Numbered from the stretch's first letter, positions 16,563 to 26,211 are shown. The stretch: 35,248 bases of DNA from Microcystis novacekii Mn_MB_F_20050700_S1 (GCA_007096045.1 SFAU01000003.1:1-35248); one strand, 5' to 3'. Notes: generated from the letters alone by a model not told the origin. Numbers and translations: made by a program.

Positions 16563-16886
16563 TTAATCAAGTAAATCCTCTATTTTTTCGATCGGGAGCC
16601 ATGGTTGTAGAGGTTCATCGGTATTAACATCAAAGAAAATTTTGGGATAATTAGGGATAAAATTACAGTTATGATCGTGACATTTTTGGCGAGAACACTT
16701 GATATTATTGATTTGATTTGCTGTTAAATCTTTACTTCTGGCAACGTACATTTTAAAAAGGGCTTCTTCTTGATTATTAATATTAATTTTGCTTAAAAAT
16801 ATTTGCTCTTTTGGTGTGGGCTTCCAAACAAATAGTCCTGTTTCTAAATTGGTCTGAAAAAAAGCATTGGCAAGAGATGTAATCAC
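16563..16886 (-). CDS. Unknown protein, probably 5'-truncated; possible restriction-enzyme remnant
   Basis: 107 residues from a GTG at 16886 with no ribosome-binding site. The same frame is open a further 69 bp upstream, reading HKDQYIETDFDL, directly back to the stop codon of the PIN gene, with no ATG, GTG or TTG. This suggests the original 5' part was lost and the PIN gene now sits in its place. The fragment contains a Cys/His cluster (KCSRQKCHDHNC) that could bind zinc and ends in EPLQPWLPIEKIEDLLD. It converges on the methyltransferase gene with a 9-bp gap, so a decayed cognate restriction endonuclease is a reasonable guess. I recognise no catalytic motif. Confidence 0.45.
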   Translation of the reverse strand: MITSLANAFFQTNLETGLFVWKPTPKEQIFLSKININNQEEALFKMYVARSKDLTANQINNIKCSRQKCHDHNCNFIPNYPKIFFDVNTDEPLQPWLPIEKIEDLLD

Positions 16887-16955
16887 TAAATCAAAATCTG
16901 TTTCAATATATTGATCTTTGTGAATATTTAGGCTTGTTCGAGAATGGGTATTTTT

Positions 16956-17426
16956 TCAAAAAAGATCAAGTTGAACTTCAAAAAAAGGTTTTTTAATTAT
17001 CAAAGGAGGATCACCGATTTCTCCAGAGAGTTTCAGCAAGTAGTCATCAAAAGTATCTAAAACATCCACTCTGGCTTTAATTGCCGTCGCCACATGAGTT
17101 GCATCTTTAGGTTTTAGTGCCTGATATTGCCACATTAATTCTCTGGCTATTTCACCAACTTTTCTGTCCACATCATAAATATAAATCCACTCATGTCGGA
17201 AAAAATCTCTGATTTTTTCCTCACTTTCTTTAGGTAATTTTGGCTGTACTTTTTCTAATTTCACCACTTCAATAAAAGTAAGAGCAGAAGTCACGATTAT
17301 TACCTGACCACTTTCAGCTGCTTTGAGAACAGAAATACAATCATTAATTTTATCCTTTTCATTTTTCAGGAAAGCTAAAAAAACACAAGAATCCCAGTAG
17401 TGTCGCTTTTTTGTTGGACGAATCAA
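16956..17426 (-). CDS. PIN-domain ribonuclease (toxin-like)
   Basis: A 156-residue PIN-domain protein, predicted metal-dependent RNase of the VapC type. The acidic residues are in place: Asp12 in YWDSCVFLAFL, Glu52 in LTFIEVVKLE, Asp107 in LKPKDATHVATAI, and Asp123 or Asp126 in VLDTFDDYLLKLS. It looks intact and active. The start is TTG at 17426, whose bases overlap the upstream TGA stop as TTGA, and a strong GGGAGGA lies 6-7 bp before it inside the upstream gene, showing tight translational coupling to the 255-residue partner. Order partner-then-PIN matches antitoxin-toxin operons, but the partner is much larger than classical VapB antitoxins. Confidence 0.85.
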   Translation of the reverse strand: MIRPTKKRHYWDSCVFLAFLKNEKDKINDCISVLKAAESGQVIIVTSALTFIEVVKLEKVQPKLPKESEEKIRDFFRHEWIYIYDVDRKVGEIARELMWQYQALKPKDATHVATAIKARVDVLDTFDDYLLKLSGEIGDPPLIIKKPFFEVQLDLF

Positions 17427-18190
17427 TTACTTCCTCCCAAAATTCCGATCATTTCCTCAATGCTAGGTAAATCTTTTTCCTCAGGAAAAAGATCAATTGA
17501 CTCAACTTTAATCCCGATTTTTTCCCCATCTTCTCTAGAGGTAACTATCCCCGATACAGAGACTCTTTTTTCTAGAGATTCTTTGATATTATCAAGTAAA
17601 TTTGGTTCAAAGTAACATTTAACACTTTTATTAGTCAATAAATTGTAAACTCGAAAAATAGGTTGACGACTTACATCAATAGCTTTAAGCACACCTTCTA
17701 CAGTACCAAAACTTTGATATTTTCCCCCGATAATTTCATCAACATTAGCAATCAAAGCTTGATTCAAGTCGATACACCTCGAATCAAAGCCCAATTGCAC
17801 CATAAACTCATCTCTTTTTTTCAATATTGCTAATGATCGCGCACTTTCTAAAGCTCGATCAGAAAAATACTTAGGGCGAATCGGATATTCTAAAATTGTT
17901 ACTATTCCCCTTTCTACAGTCTTAATAACTTCAGAAATTTGACTAGGTGTAATCTGATCTTGAGGCATTCCTTCTAAAGTAAGATGAATACTGCCACTAT
18001 GAACTTGAGAGATTCTCCAATTTATCAGGGGGCGATTTTTGTTAGCAAGGGTTTTATCTACTTCATGGAGTAGTATTGCTAATTGTTCTTGAGCCTTGAT
18101 AAATTTATCAAAAGACAACAGTGAGCCTTCTATATCTAGTGTTAGGCTCTTGATTGTTTCCTTCGATATAGGGCTTTCCCCTTTAGTCAT
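17423..18190 (-). CDS. Unknown 255-residue partner of the PIN protein; OB-like C-terminus
   Basis: I do not recognise a named family. It begins MTKGESPISKETIKSL and has no signal or membrane segment. The first 100 residues look mixed alpha/beta (INWRISQVHSGSIHLTLEGM). From about residue 155 a beta-rich region reads GGKYQSFGTVEGVLKAI, FRVYNLLTNKSVKCYFEP, EKRVSVSGIVTSREDGE and KIGIKVESIDLFPEE, a strand pattern like an OB-fold nucleic-acid-binding domain. It overlaps the PIN start by 4 bp and is the first gene of the pair, so it may neutralise or target the PIN nuclease. It lies inside the tkt-end-bracketed island. Confidence 0.65.
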   Translation of the reverse strand: MTKGESPISKETIKSLTLDIEGSLLSFDKFIKAQEQLAILLHEVDKTLANKNRPLINWRISQVHSGSIHLTLEGMPQDQITPSQISEVIKTVERGIVTILEYPIRPKYFSDRALESARSLAILKKRDEFMVQLGFDSRCIDLNQALIANVDEIIGGKYQSFGTVEGVLKAIDVSRQPIFRVYNLLTNKSVKCYFEPNLLDNIKESLEKRVSVSGIVTSREDGEKIGIKVESIDLFPEEKDLPSIEEMIGILGGSN

Positions 18191-18313
18191 GGCTCTAGGA
18201 ATCGTGATAATTATCTCAAGTGTAAAGGTTTTGGCTAACTACTAAAGCTTCCTACTTTACATTTTTACATGAACTAAGCCTAAAGCCTAAACTAGGTTGA
18301 CCTATAACCACAC

Positions 18314-18340
18314 AAAAAAACCCGCTGGCGCGGGCTTTTT
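18314..18340. terminator. Bidirectional intrinsic terminator after tkt
   Basis: CCCGC (18321-18325) pairs with GCGGG (18330-18334), flanked by seven A on the left and CTTTTT on the right, so it has a T-run on either strand. It lies 20-46 bp beyond the tkt stop codon. It differs from the terminator next to the second tkt-end copy at 15470-15508. Confidence 0.8.
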
Positions 18341-18356
18341 CCACAAAACCAAAGTT

Positions 18357-18421
18357 TAATTAACCTAACAACGCTTTTGCCTTCGCTACCACGTTATCCA
18401 CAGTAAAACCGAACTTCTCTA
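18357..18421 (-). repeat. Proximal 65-bp direct repeat within the tkt 3' end
   Basis: These 65 bases, covering the final tkt codons and stop, are identical to 15527-15591 in the same orientation. The repeat restores an intact tkt reading frame beside the island, as integrating elements do when they use a gene's 3' end as attachment site. Confidence 0.9.
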
Positions 18422-20366
18422 GAATCACACCCCCCGGAGCAGAAGCGCCGAAGGTATCAACCCCCAACACATCCCCCTCATCGGTGATGTAGCGATGCCA
18501 ACCCATGGTTGAACCCGCTTCCACAGCGAGACGTTTTTTCACTGCTTTAGGAAGTACCGATTCTTTATATTCTGCCGATTGTTCCTCGAATAGCTCCCAA
18601 CAGGGCATAGAAACGACGCGAGCTTTAATTCCTGCCTCTTTTAACACCGCAGCCGCTTTATCGCAGAGATATAACTCACCCCCCGTACCGATAAGAATGA
18701 CATCGGGAGTACCTTCACAATCGGTGATAACATAAGCACCTTTAGCCACACCCTCCAGGGAAGTTCCCGCTAAATTAGGCAGATTTTGACGGGAGAGAGC
18801 CAATAAAGTCGGGCGTTTCTTTTCGCTCACCGCCACCTTATAAGCACCGGAAGTTTCCGTACCATCTCCCGGACGCATAACTAACAGGTTAGGAATAGCG
18901 CGCAGAGAAGCAACGTGTTCCACCGGTTGGTGAGTCGGTCCATCTTCCCCTAAGGCAATGGAATCGTGAGTCATTACCCAGATGACGCGGGTTTCTGACA
19001 ATGCCGATAAACGGATAGAATTCCGCATATAGTCGGTGAAAATCAGGAAAGTCGCCCCGTAGGGAATCAATCCCGTGTTATGGAGAGCAATACCGTTACA
19101 AATCGCCCCCATCGCGTGTTCCCGCACGCCAAAGTGAACGTTACGCTCCTGATAACTGCCTTTTTGGAAATTCCCAAAATGCTCTAATTCCGTGTAGTTA
19201 GAGTGGGTTAAATCCGCCGAACCACCGATTAAACCGGGTAACACCCCCGCGAGCGCATTTAAGCAGATTTCCGAGTGTTTACGACTAGCGAGCGCCTTAT
19301 CTTCAGGTTTATAAACCGGTAAAGCTTGCTCCCAACCTTCCGGCAGTTGACCGGTGGTTAACTGTTCAAATAAAGCCGCTTCTGCGGGATATTTAGCCTG
19401 ATATTCGCTAAATAACTTATTCCAGTCCGTTTCTGCCGTCGCTCCCTTGTCCACTGCTTGCCGGAAACGACTCAGGACATCATCGGGAACCACAAACGGC
19501 TCGTATTCCCAACCTAAGGCTTTCCGGGTTAACTCGATTTCTGTGGCTCCTAAAGCTGCCCCGTGAACATCGGCGGTATTGGACTTATTGGGGGAACCAT
19601 AACCGATGGTGGTGGTGATTTTAATCATCGAGGGTTTATCGGTGACAGCTTTGGCAGCTGCGATCGCCTTGGCAATGGCATCTAAATCGGTGTTACCATT
19701 CTCCACGTGCTGAACGTGCCAACCGTAGGCTTCAAAACGCTTGCTCACGTCTTCGGTGAAAGCGATATCGGTGGAACCATCGATCGAGATATGGTTATCA
19801 TCGTAGAGAGCGATTAACTTGCCTAAACCCCAGTGACCGGCTAAAGAACAAGCTTCCCCAGAAATACCCTCCATATTGCAACCATCACCCAAAATCACAT
19901 AGGTGTAATGGTCGATAATTTTGGCATCCGGTTTGTTGAAACGGGCCGCTAAATGGGCTTCTGCTAGGGCCAAACCCACACCATTGGCAATCCCTTGACC
20001 CAGGGGACCGGTGGTCACTTCTACCCCTTCCGTGACAAAATTTTCGGGGTGGCCGGGGGTTTTCGATTTCCACTGCCGGAATTGTTTAATTTCCTCGAGG
20101 GGAACGCTATCGTATCCGGTCAGGTACATCAAAGCGTACTGCAGCATACAACCGTGACCGGCGGAGAGAACAAAACGATCGCGATTGACCCATTGGGGGT
20201 TTTTCGGGTTAAAACGCAGGAATTGATCCCAGAGGACAAAGGCCATGGGAGCGGCTCCCATCGGCAGTCCGGGGTGTCCAGATTTAGCTTTTTCTACGGC
20301 ATCCACCGCTAAAAAACGCACCGCATTAATACAAAGTTCTTCGAGAGATTGGGAGGCGACAACCAT
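18360..20366 (-). CDS. tkt: Transketolase
   Basis: Transketolase moves two-carbon units between sugar phosphates, using thiamine diphosphate, in the Calvin-Benson cycle and pentose phosphate pathway. The 668-residue length is standard. Visible motifs are [10 protein letters not shown] near residue 28, [38 protein letters not shown], the cofactor motif [13 protein letters not shown], and DLTHSN plus [14 protein letters not shown] in the pyrimidine-binding half. It is single-copy and complete here. Gene order acpP-fabF-tkt is common in cyanobacteria. Its last 65 bp are duplicated at 15527, beyond an accessory island. Confidence 0.96.
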   Translation of the reverse strand: MVVASQSLEELCINAVRFLAVDAVEKAKSGHPGLPMGAAPMAFVLWDQFLRFNPKNPQWVNRDRFVLSAGHGCMLQYALMYLTGYDSVPLEEIKQFRQWKSKTPGHPENFVTEGVEVTTGPLGQGIANGVGLALAEAHLAARFNKPDAKIIDHYTYVILGDGCNMEGISGEACSLAGHWGLGKLIALYDDNHISIDGSTDIAFTEDVSKRFEAYGWHVQHVENGNTDLDAIAKAIAAAKAVTDKPSMIKITTTIGYGSPNKSNTADVHGAALGATEIELTRKALGWEYEPFVVPDDVLSRFRQAVDKGATAETDWNKLFSEYQAKYPAEAALFEQLTTGQLPEGWEQALPVYKPEDKALASRKHSEICLNALAGVLPGLIGGSADLTHSNYTELEHFGNFQKGSYQERNVHFGVREHAMGAICNGIALHNTGLIPYGATFLIFTDYMRNSIRLSALSETRVIWVMTHDSIALGEDGPTHQPVEHVASLRAIPNLLVMRPGDGTETSGAYKVAVSEKKRPTLLALSRQNLPNLAGTSLEGVAKGAYVITDCEGTPDVILIGTGGELYLCDKAAAVLKEAGIKARVVSMPCWELFEEQSAEYKESVLPKAVKKRLAVEAGSTMGWHRYITDEGDVLGVDTFGASAPGGVILEKFGFTVDNVVAKAKALLG

Positions 20367-20448
20367 AATGTTTTTTAGAATGAACTACAAAAATAAGACC
20401 AGGTTAAAGAGGGAGCCACTCACAGATTACTCTTTCAGGGGCATCGAC

Positions 20449-21699
20449 TCAAGCATATTTTCTAAAAGCTAAGGTGACGTTATGGCCACCAAATCCAAAG
20501 GAGTTGGAGAGGGCAGCGTTAACTATCTGCTGACGACTTTCGTAGGGGACGTAATCGAGATCACAATCGGGGTCAGGATTGTCCAGGTTGAGAGTCGGTG
20601 GAATCAGATCATTAGCGATCGCCATGACCGTGGCCACAGCTTCAATTCCACCAGAACCCCCTAAAAGGTGGCCTGTCATCGATTTGGTGGAACTGACGGG
20701 GATTTGGTAGGCCGATTCTCCTAAAGCTTTTTTAATCGCCTTGGTTTCCGTGGGATCATTGGCCCCCGTACTGGTGCCGTGGGCGTTGATATAGCTAATT
20801 TCCGCCGGAGTTAAACCGGCATCTTTGATCGCCAATTCGATCGCTCTGGTGGCTCCACGACCATCGGGAACCGGAGCCGTCATGTGATAGGCATCGCAAG
20901 TCAGACCATAACCGATCATTTCGGCGTAAATGTGCGCCCCACGGGCCAAGGCCGTTTCTAATTCCTCTATAATCAAAATTCCTGCCCCTTCCCCCATAAC
21001 AAAACCATCCCGATCCTTGTCAAAGGGACGACTGGCCCGGGTGGGGTCATCGTTGCGGGTAGATAGGGCCTTAGCGGAGGCAAAACCAGCCAATCCTAGG
21101 GGGGTAACGGCGGCTTCCGTCCCACCGCAGATCATTCCTTTGGCCAAACCCCTTTGTACTAGACGAAAAGCATCGCCGATGGCATTAGAACCGGCAGCGC
21201 AAGCGGTCACGGTGCAGTTACTCGGTCCCTTGGCCCCCGTGTGGATAGCGGTTAAACCAGCGGCCATATTGGCAATCATCATCGGGATCATGAAGGGACT
21301 ACACCGGCTCGGACCTTTTGTCAAGTAAATTTCCTGTTGATCCTCAAGCACTTTTATGCCACCCACGCCCGTACCGATTAGTACACCTATATCATCGGCA
21401 TTGAGAGCGTCGATCACTAATCGAGAATCTTGCAGCGCTTGCAAACTAGCGGCGACGGCAAATTGAGCGAAACGGTCCATGCGCTTTGCCTCTTTGCGAT
21501 CCACATAGTCGTGGGGGTCAAAACCTCGCACTTCCCCAGCAATGCGACAAGCGTGACGGGAGGCATCAAAGTGAGTGATTAAACCAATGCCACTTTTGCC
21601 GTTGATTAAGCCTGTCCAATAGTCTGCTAGATTATTGCCGAGGGGAGTGATCGCACCCATCCCCGTGATGACAACCCTTTTTAATGGCAATTCTGTCAT
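20449..21699 (-). CDS. fabF: 3-oxoacyl-[acyl-carrier-protein] synthase II FabF
   Basis: FabF elongates fatty acyl chains by condensing malonyl-ACP with acyl-ACP in the cytoplasm. The 416-residue protein has the nucleophilic Cys in TVTACAAGSNAIGDA, the two catalytic histidines in NAHGTSTGANDP and SMTGHLLGGSGG, and the C-terminal glycine-rich loop SNSFGFGGHN. It starts MTELPLKRVVITGMGAITPLG, the usual N-terminus. It lies 69 bp downstream of acpP in the same direction and 82 bp upstream of tkt, so the three may share transcripts. Confidence 0.96.
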   Translation of the reverse strand: MTELPLKRVVITGMGAITPLGNNLADYWTGLINGKSGIGLITHFDASRHACRIAGEVRGFDPHDYVDRKEAKRMDRFAQFAVAASLQALQDSRLVIDALNADDIGVLIGTGVGGIKVLEDQQEIYLTKGPSRCSPFMIPMMIANMAAGLTAIHTGAKGPSNCTVTACAAGSNAIGDAFRLVQRGLAKGMICGGTEAAVTPLGLAGFASAKALSTRNDDPTRASRPFDKDRDGFVMGEGAGILIIEELETALARGAHIYAEMIGYGLTCDAYHMTAPVPDGRGATRAIELAIKDAGLTPAEISYINAHGTSTGANDPTETKAIKKALGESAYQIPVSSTKSMTGHLLGGSGGIEAVATVMAIANDLIPPTLNLDNPDPDCDLDYVPYESRQQIVNAALSNSFGFGGHNVTLAFRKYA

Positions 21700-21768
21700 G
21701 TTTGTTCAAAAATAAGGGCAGATTTTGCCCCAGATATTTAATCCTAATTGTCAATTTTCCCGCAATAA

Positions 21769-22017
21769 CTAGGCGGTTGCTCCTACTTTCTCGCTAATAT
21801 GGTCAACAGCTTTGCCTACAGTGTCAATTTGTTCGGCCGCTTCGTCGGGAATTTCAATATCAAATTCTTCCTCTAAAGCCATCACTAACTCGACCACATC
21901 GAGGGAATCAGCTTGCAGATCATTAGCAAAGCTTGCTTCGGGGGTAACTTTATCCGGCTCTACTTCTAATTGTTCCACAACAACTTTTTTAACTCGATCA
22001 AAAATGTCTGCACTCAT
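21769..22017 (-). CDS. acpP: Acyl carrier protein
   Basis: The acidic carrier protein of fatty-acid synthesis. The 82-residue product has the 4'-phosphopantetheine attachment serine in the DSLD motif ([17 protein letters not shown]) and the helix [16 protein letters not shown]. An in-frame ATG at 22026 adds three residues, but [11 protein letters not shown] from 22017 is the conserved start. It is the first gene of acpP-fabF. The 22018-22439 gap upstream holds no gene; it contains its leader and low-complexity repeats. Confidence 0.95.
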   Translation of the reverse strand: MSADIFDRVKKVVVEQLEVEPDKVTPEASFANDLQADSLDVVELVMALEEEFDIEIPDEAAEQIDTVGKAVDHISEKVGATA

Positions 22018-22188
22018 GGATGTCAATTTTTATCCGCTGGTTTACCGGACTCTAGCCTCTAGGGTCTGGGGAAATGGGGCGGTGTTACCATTTCCGACAA
22101 TAAATTTCGGTTAGCTTTTTCACTGACCATTTTTCATCTTACTGGAAGTTGTTCCCCTCTTGATGAAGTTTTTTCGCAATCATCGGGG

Positions 22189-22320
22189 AATTATGAATTA
22201 TGAATTATGAATTATGAATTGGGGAGAGGGGGGAGCCGGAGAAGGGAGTGGGAAGTGGGGAGAGGGGAGCAGGGAGAATAAATAAAGGCCATCTCCTGTC
22301 TCCTGTCTCCTGTCTCCTGA
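22189..22320. repeat. Low-complexity intergenic repeats
   Basis: 22189-22220 is four copies of AATTATG. Next comes a purine-rich GGGAGAGG-type run (to about 22275), then four copies of TCTCCTG at 22292-22320. No coding potential is seen. These simple heptamer repeats lie between ho1 and acpP. Confidence 0.75.
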
Positions 22321-22439
22321 CTTCCGACGACCGAATAAAAAGCAAAAATATAACGGATAACTCTGAAATTCAGATAATAATCATGGCTGATCATCACCCC
22401 AATTCTAGAATTTCCGTTTTTTTTTGGTTTTCTTGACTA

Positions 22440-23159
22440 CTATTCGGCGGTAGCCAATCCACTTTCGGTGCTGCCGGTGCTGCGACGACGGGTGAGAGTA
22501 TTAAAGAGCATAATTCCGATCGCTTTGATCAGATTACCTTCCAACTCTTGGAACATTCTCATGTTCATGCCAAAAGCGGCATTAGCTTCGGCGACAATGC
22601 GATCAGCCATGGCCTGCTCCACGGGTAAATCGTCGAGGGTTTGACGATAGTGGTTTTTATAGGCTTTTTCGTCGGGAATATCTTTAAAATCATAGAAAGC
22701 CGTGCCACCAGTTTCCAGATTCATCGCTTTTTCGGCGATTTTTTTCAAGATTTGCCCCCCGGACAGATCGCCGAGATAACGGGTATAGGAATGAGCGACT
22801 AATAATTCGGGTTCTGTTGTGGCGATTTCCCGAATCCGGTCAACGTAGGCCTGACCTGCGGGAGATAAAGCGATCTCGTTGCGCCAATTGGGACCGTAAT
22901 AAAAATATAAATCCTGTTCCAGCGCATTTTTGCGATTGAGTTCAGGAAAACAGATTTTAGAAACGACGGGATGACTACGAAGTTTTTCCATCTCCTCTTC
23001 CATGGCCGAATAGACGAAGTAGAGGTTAGCCACCAGTTTGCGATAGGAAGTTTTTTCCACCACACCTTTGAGAAAACACTTGACAAAACCGACGTTTTCT
23101 GCCATGGTATGGGATTTTTTCGTGCCTTCTCGCAGTTGAGTTGATAAATTAACGCTCAT
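22440..23159 (-). CDS. ho1: Heme oxygenase (biliverdin-forming)
   Basis: Heme oxygenase opens heme to biliverdin IX-alpha, the precursor of phycocyanobilin for phycobilisomes, drawing electrons from ferredoxin. The 239-residue soluble protein has the proximal heme ligand at His17 (KKSHTMAENVGFVKCFL), the distal helix motif YLGDLSGGQILKKIA with the flexible glycines, and HSYTRYLGDL. Length matches cyanobacterial HO1. It is divergent from rpaA, sharing a 509-bp intergenic region. An unrelated second isoform (ho2) cannot be excluded by motif alone, but the constitutive form is the better guess. Confidence 0.93.
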   Translation of the reverse strand: MSVNLSTQLREGTKKSHTMAENVGFVKCFLKGVVEKTSYRKLVANLYFVYSAMEEEMEKLRSHPVVSKICFPELNRKNALEQDLYFYYGPNWRNEIALSPAGQAYVDRIREIATTEPELLVAHSYTRYLGDLSGGQILKKIAEKAMNLETGGTAFYDFKDIPDEKAYKNHYRQTLDDLPVEQAMADRIVAEANAAFGMNMRMFQELEGNLIKAIGIMLFNTLTRRRSTGSTESGLATAE

Positions 23160-23668
23160 ATTATGATCACCTGTTGGGATGAGTAGAATGGATCGGGTTC
23201 GTTACAGATGCTTACTAAAACCGCCTATTTTGGTAGATTAAACTGAATCGATCGCTAATTTTATTAAGAATTTTTACAGTGCCGCCGGGGGAGTTTAGGG
23301 GAGAAATTTAGCTCTAGCAGGACTTCCCAGCCGGTTGAAACCGGTATTAAGCCAGATGGCGAAATTGTAAAGATTAGTGAAAAACTGCTCCCTAGTTGAT
23401 CTTTGGATAGGAGAGGGTGTAGTTTAGCGCCAATATCAATTATCGATCAACATTCTTCACGCTTCTTAAAAATTCTTAACATTCAGGGACTTATATCAGC
23501 AAAATTTCACAAATTAAAACCGAATTTAGCAATCATGCTTATAATCAGTACAGGATTCTTTATGTTGTGCTAAACTCAGGCCCTTGAGAGACAAAGCCAT
23601 AGTTGCGATGTCAGCGAGAACACATTGAGCAACCCCCTACCCAAACCCTTAGTCATAACACTCTGGTA
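23160..23668. other. Divergent intergenic region between ho1 and rpaA
   Basis: No gene is seen in this 509-bp gap. A short hairpin CCGGT-TGAA-ACCGG lies at 23331-23344. TATAAT at 23540-23545 could be a -10 element for rpaA, but there is no good -35 sequence upstream. The rpaA frame extends 22 codons upstream of its likely start with no family similarity. Confidence 0.4.
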
Positions 23669-24409
23669 ATGCCCCGAATACTTGTAATCGATGATGATCC
23701 TGCAATCGCGGAATTAGTCTCCATCAACTTGGAGATGGCGGGTTATGACGTTAACCCCGCAGAGGACGGGATTAAAGGCCAGGCCTTGGCCGTCCAGTTA
23801 CAACCCGATTTAATCATGCTGGATTTAATGTTGCCCAAAGTCGATGGTTTTACCGTCTGTCAGCGTTTGCGACGAGATGAACGCACGGCGGACATCCCGA
23901 TTTTGATGCTCACAGCCTTGGGACAAACCCAAAATAAAGTGGAAGGTTTTAATGCGGGTGCCGATGATTACCTGACCAAACCTTTCGAAGTGGAGGAAAT
24001 GTTAGCTAGGGTGCGCGCCCTCCTTAGACGCACCGATCGCATTCCCACAGCCGCTAAACACTCAGAAATACTCAGTTTTGGACCTTTAACCCTAGTTCCC
24101 GAACGTTTTGAGGCGGTCTGGTTTGAAAGTGTGGTCAAGTTAACCCATCTAGAATTTGAGTTACTCCACTGTCTTCTCCAACGTCACGGTCAAACCGTTT
24201 CCCCCAGTGATATTCTCAAGGAAGTCTGGGGATATGATCCCGATGATGATATCGAGACTATTCGCGTTCACATTCGCCATCTGAGAACGAAACTAGAACC
24301 CGATCCCCGTCATCCTCGCTATATTAAAACCGTTTATGGTGCGGGTTATTGTCTGGAGTTACCCACCAATGAACAGGTGGCGCTTGATTCATCGGTGGCA
24401 ACAGTTTAA
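23669..24409 (+). CDS. rpaA: Response regulator RpaA
   Basis: RpaA is an OmpR-type response regulator that in cyanobacteria carries circadian clock output from SasA and influences phycobilisome coupling. The 246-residue protein has the receiver acidic pair in [16 protein letters not shown], the phosphoacceptor Asp near residue 52 in LIMLDLMLP, and the conserved Lys in [20 protein letters not shown]. The C-terminal winged helix contains [39 protein letters not shown] and [10 protein letters not shown]. It is nearly superimposable on known RpaA proteins from memory. The frame could begin at 23603, but conserved sequence starts at the ATG at 23669. Confidence 0.93.
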   Translation: MPRILVIDDDPAIAELVSINLEMAGYDVNPAEDGIKGQALAVQLQPDLIMLDLMLPKVDGFTVCQRLRRDERTADIPILMLTALGQTQNKVEGFNAGADDYLTKPFEVEEMLARVRALLRRTDRIPTAAKHSEILSFGPLTLVPERFEAVWFESVVKLTHLEFELLHCLLQRHGQTVSPSDILKEVWGYDPDDDIETIRVHIRHLRTKLEPDPRHPRYIKTVYGAGYCLELPTNEQVALDSSVATV

Positions 24410-24432
24410 ACAGGGAGCGATTGTCTAAATAG

Positions 24433-24597
24433 TCAATAGGGACAATTGTTTCCTCGCTCCTCCTCCTGTTGAGATTGAGAAGGTTTGACCGGCGGTTGGG
24501 TTTTGATGGCCATTTCTGCGGCCTCTTTTTGTCCCTGACTATAACAAGGACAAAACACCCCCAGCAAGTCAGGACAATGGCAGGAGTAACTACTGGT
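24433..24597 (-). other. In-frame, cysteine-rich open frame following the gltD stop
   Basis: Directly after the gltD TGA (24598-24600) the same frame stays open for 54 codons to a TGA at 24433-24435. It reads SSYSCHCPDLLGVFCPCYSQ followed by GQKEAAEMAIKT, a Pro/Gln/Ser linker and GNNCPY. The CxC and CPC motifs and the composition look like protein. No ATG precedes the cysteine part; TTG and GTG codons occur at DLLGV. It may be a small gene with an unusual start, a decayed gene, or a rarely used readthrough extension. Confidence 0.3.
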
Positions 24598-26082
24598 TCA
24601 CGGTAAATCCGTCGCCCCCATCAAAAAGCGATCGCATTCCCGGGCAGCCCCGCGACCTTCATTAATCGCCCAAACCACCAAACTTTGACCACGACGACAA
24701 TCCCCCGCTGCAAAGACTTTCGGCAAGCTAGTGGTAAATTGACCGTGTTCGGCCTTGATATTGCTGCGGGCATCCTTTTCTAAGCCTAAATCATCGAGTA
24801 AAGGCTGTTCTGGTCCCAAAAATCCCATGGCCAATAGAACTAATTGCGTCGGGATGACTTTTTCCGTTCCTGCCACCGGTTGGGGTATAAACTGCCCTTT
24901 TTCGTTGCGTTGCCATTCCACCTGTACCGTGTGAATCCCTGTGACGTTGCCCTCGCTATCCCCCTCGAATTTAGTCGCTGTGGTGGCATAAACCCGGGGG
25001 TCATCGCCAAAACGGGCGGCCGCTTCCTCTTGTCCATAGTCCAGACGGTAGATTTTTGGCCATTCGGGCCAGGGATTATCGGCAGCCCGTTCTCGGGGCG
25101 GTTGCGGCATAATTTCTAATTGGGTGACGCTACGGCAGTTATGACGCAGGGAAGTCCCCACACAGTCGGTTCCCGTGTCGCCACCGCCGATAATTACCAC
25201 GTCTTTACCCGCAGCCCAGATAAAATCCTCCCCCGGTTGTCCGTCTAGTAGTGCTTTTGTATTAGCGGTGAGAAACTCCATGGCGAAGTGAATGCCCTTT
25301 AATTGGCGACCTTCGATGTTTAAATCCCGGGGTTTAGTGGCTCCGGTACAGATAACCACGGCATCATATTCGTTTAATAGGTCTTGGCTGCTGATGTCCT
25401 TGCCCACTTCCGTGTTACAGACCATTTTTACCCCTTCCTGTTCGAGCATCTGGAGACGACGCAGAACCACTTCTTCTTTATCTAACTTCATGTTAGGGAT
25501 ACCGTACATTAATAGGCCTCCGGGACGGTCGGCCCGTTCGTAAACCGTCACCCAGTGACCAGCTTTATTTAACTGGTCGGCGGCTGCTAATCCCGCAGGT
25601 CCAGAACCAATTACGGCCACTTTTTTGCCTGTACGGATTGCGGGGGGATTGGCAGTAATCCAACCGGATTCCCAACCTTTGTCGATAATCGAACATTCAA
25701 TATTTTTGATCGTAACGGGGGGATTATGAATACCGAGAACACAGGAACCCTCACAGGGAGCGGGGCAGACTCTACCGGTAAATTCGGGGAAATTATTGGT
25801 TTTATGGAGGCGATCGAGGGCTTCTCGCCACAATCCTCGATAGATCAAATCATTCCATTCGGGAATCAGGTTATTAATCGGGCAACCACTGGCCATGCCA
25901 CTAATTAGGGTTCCCGTGTGACAAAATGGTGTACCACAATCCATACAACGGGCGGCCTGATTGCGGAGTTTATCTTCTGGCATGGGAAGATGAAACTCAT
26001 CCCAATTATGAAGGCGATCGAGGGGGGTAAGTTCGGAAGGAAGTTCACGCAGGAATTCGATAAAGCCAGTCGGTTTGCCCAT
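24598..26082 (-). CDS. gltD: Glutamate synthase (NADPH/NADH) small subunit GltD
   Basis: GltD passes electrons from NAD(P)H to the large glutamate synthase subunit in nitrogen assimilation. The 494-residue protein has the N-terminal iron-sulfur region with cysteines in [15 protein letters not shown] and [15 protein letters not shown], then the FAD motif [19 protein letters not shown], the NAD(P)H motif [14 protein letters not shown], and the late FAD motif [18 protein letters not shown]. Length and layout are standard. No large-subunit gene is adjacent. It follows rpmE in the same direction, with a terminator in between, so it has its own transcript. Confidence 0.94.
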   Translation of the reverse strand: MGKPTGFIEFLRELPSELTPLDRLHNWDEFHLPMPEDKLRNQAARCMDCGTPFCHTGTLISGMASGCPINNLIPEWNDLIYRGLWREALDRLHKTNNFPEFTGRVCPAPCEGSCVLGIHNPPVTIKNIECSIIDKGWESGWITANPPAIRTGKKVAVIGSGPAGLAAADQLNKAGHWVTVYERADRPGGLLMYGIPNMKLDKEEVVLRRLQMLEQEGVKMVCNTEVGKDISSQDLLNEYDAVVICTGATKPRDLNIEGRQLKGIHFAMEFLTANTKALLDGQPGEDFIWAAGKDVVIIGGGDTGTDCVGTSLRHNCRSVTQLEIMPQPPRERAADNPWPEWPKIYRLDYGQEEAAARFGDDPRVYATTATKFEGDSEGNVTGIHTVQVEWQRNEKGQFIPQPVAGTEKVIPTQLVLLAMGFLGPEQPLLDDLGLEKDARSNIKAEHGQFTTSLPKVFAAGDCRRGQSLVVWAINEGRGAARECDRFLMGATDLP

Positions 26083-26211
26083 AGTCTTTGTTATCTCTGT
26101 CGTTTATTCCCTATCTTCCTTCACAGTTCGATCGATCCCCGCAACTTTACCGATTTCTTTAATAAAATCTAGGAGAGTGGGGGTTGGGGAGTATTACCAG
26201 CCCAAAGATAG

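Noticed and set aside
16563-18190. A complete restriction-modification system with the methyltransferase
   Set aside because: No intact nuclease with a recognisable motif is present; the neighbouring fragment lacks its 5' end and the PIN protein is an RNase-type fold.
19995-20312. 105-codon frame opposite tkt
   Set aside because: It is wholly antisense to a confident core gene with no independent support; the same applies to long antisense frames over fabF, truA and gltD.
23603-23668. 22-codon N-terminal extension of rpaA
   Set aside because: The conserved receiver domain begins at the ATG at 23669 and the extension resembles nothing in RpaA proteins.
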